Below, one piece after another: positions 7,557 through 7,650 of a DNA stretch of 7,650 bases (position 1 is its first letter; every line of letters starts with the position of its first letter). The notes beneath the pieces were generated by a model. It had not been told where the DNA came from and did no database searches. It saw only the letters and a list, made by a program, of their open reading frames with translations. The stretch spans positions 1 through 7,650 of the forward strand of contig CAYMEV010000045.1 of the NCBI GenBank assembly GCA_964389675.1. Direction: 5' to 3'. The position numbers and the translations under genes are program-made. The DNA comes from CAYMEV01 sp964389675 [NCBI: uncultured Candidatus Sumerlaeota bacterium] (GTDB taxonomy: Bacteria; CAYMEV01).

Positions 7557-7650
7557 CTCACGGTCAATCTGCGATATTTCAGCCAAGTGATGAAATTGAT
7601 GGCAAAGCCATCTCAGATCTTTGCAGATGACATAACAGGAGACGGCAAGG
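7557..7650 (+). pseudogene. Start of another DITGDG propeller fragment, cut by the window end
   Basis: A frame different from that of the lipoprotein gene, open from an ATG at 7536 inside it, reads MAKPSQIFADDITGDGK at the window edge (7599-7649). This matches QAKPSQIISDDITGNG of the protease propeller (residues 892-907) and ADDITGD of the fragment at 1899-2171. Possible in-frame ATGs are at 7536, 7590 and 7599, none with a clear Shine-Dalgarno site, and no signal peptide is encoded. The homology begins in mid-blade, so this is more likely a gene remnant or recombination scar than a new gene start. The 3' sequence is needed to judge whether it continues as an intact domain. Confidence 0.55.

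Overview
The window is AT-rich Gram-negative-looking bacterial DNA, coding on the + strand only. It carries secreted or envelope beta-propeller proteins: two PQQ-type (BamB-like) repeat proteins flank a large secreted metzincin zinc protease. The downstream PQQ protein has a clear lipobox and the protease has a signal-peptide-like N-terminus, which fits a bacterium with a large extracytoplasmic proteome. Multidomain proteases with InlB-like repeats and integrin-like DITGDG propellers are typical of environmental bacteria such as Desulfobacterota, Bacteroidota-type or candidate-phylum lineages. I cannot fix the taxon from the sequence.

Layout. (1) 1-1844: a PQQ-type propeller gene whose 5' end lies outside the window; it contains a perfect 18-bp tandem duplication at 1032-1067. 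(2) 1845-2347: no intact gene. It holds a broken piece of a second propeller type (1899-2171, DITGD...DELV motif) and a more degraded continuation with stop codons (about 2205-2339). (3) 2348-2584: a possible small two-helix membrane protein. (4) 2585-2779: regulatory stretch with a perfect consensus sigma-70 promoter (TTGACA, 17 bp, TATAAT), a Shine-Dalgarno site and an 8-bp tandem repeat, each unit of which contains an ATG. (5) 2780-5878: the 1032-residue protease: signal peptide, propeptide-like region, InlB-like domain, HEXXHXXGXXH catalytic domain, second InlB-like domain, C-terminal DITGDG propeller. (6) 5942-7555: a PQQ-propeller lipoprotein. (7) 7557-7650: another DITGDG propeller piece, out of frame with the lipoprotein and cut by the window edge.

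The recurring theme is the DITGDG blade. It appears three times, each near a propeller gene: as debris after the first PQQ gene, as the intact C-terminus of the protease, and as a fragment directly after the second PQQ gene. This suggests a repeated 'PQQ protein + DITGDG propeller' segment shaped by duplication, domain shuffling and decay. The most unusual regulatory feature is the run of ATG-containing octamers at the protease start. The ATG best placed for the Shine-Dalgarno site is out of frame, and a change in repeat number would bring it into frame. No mobile element, CRISPR array, tRNA or rRNA was seen.
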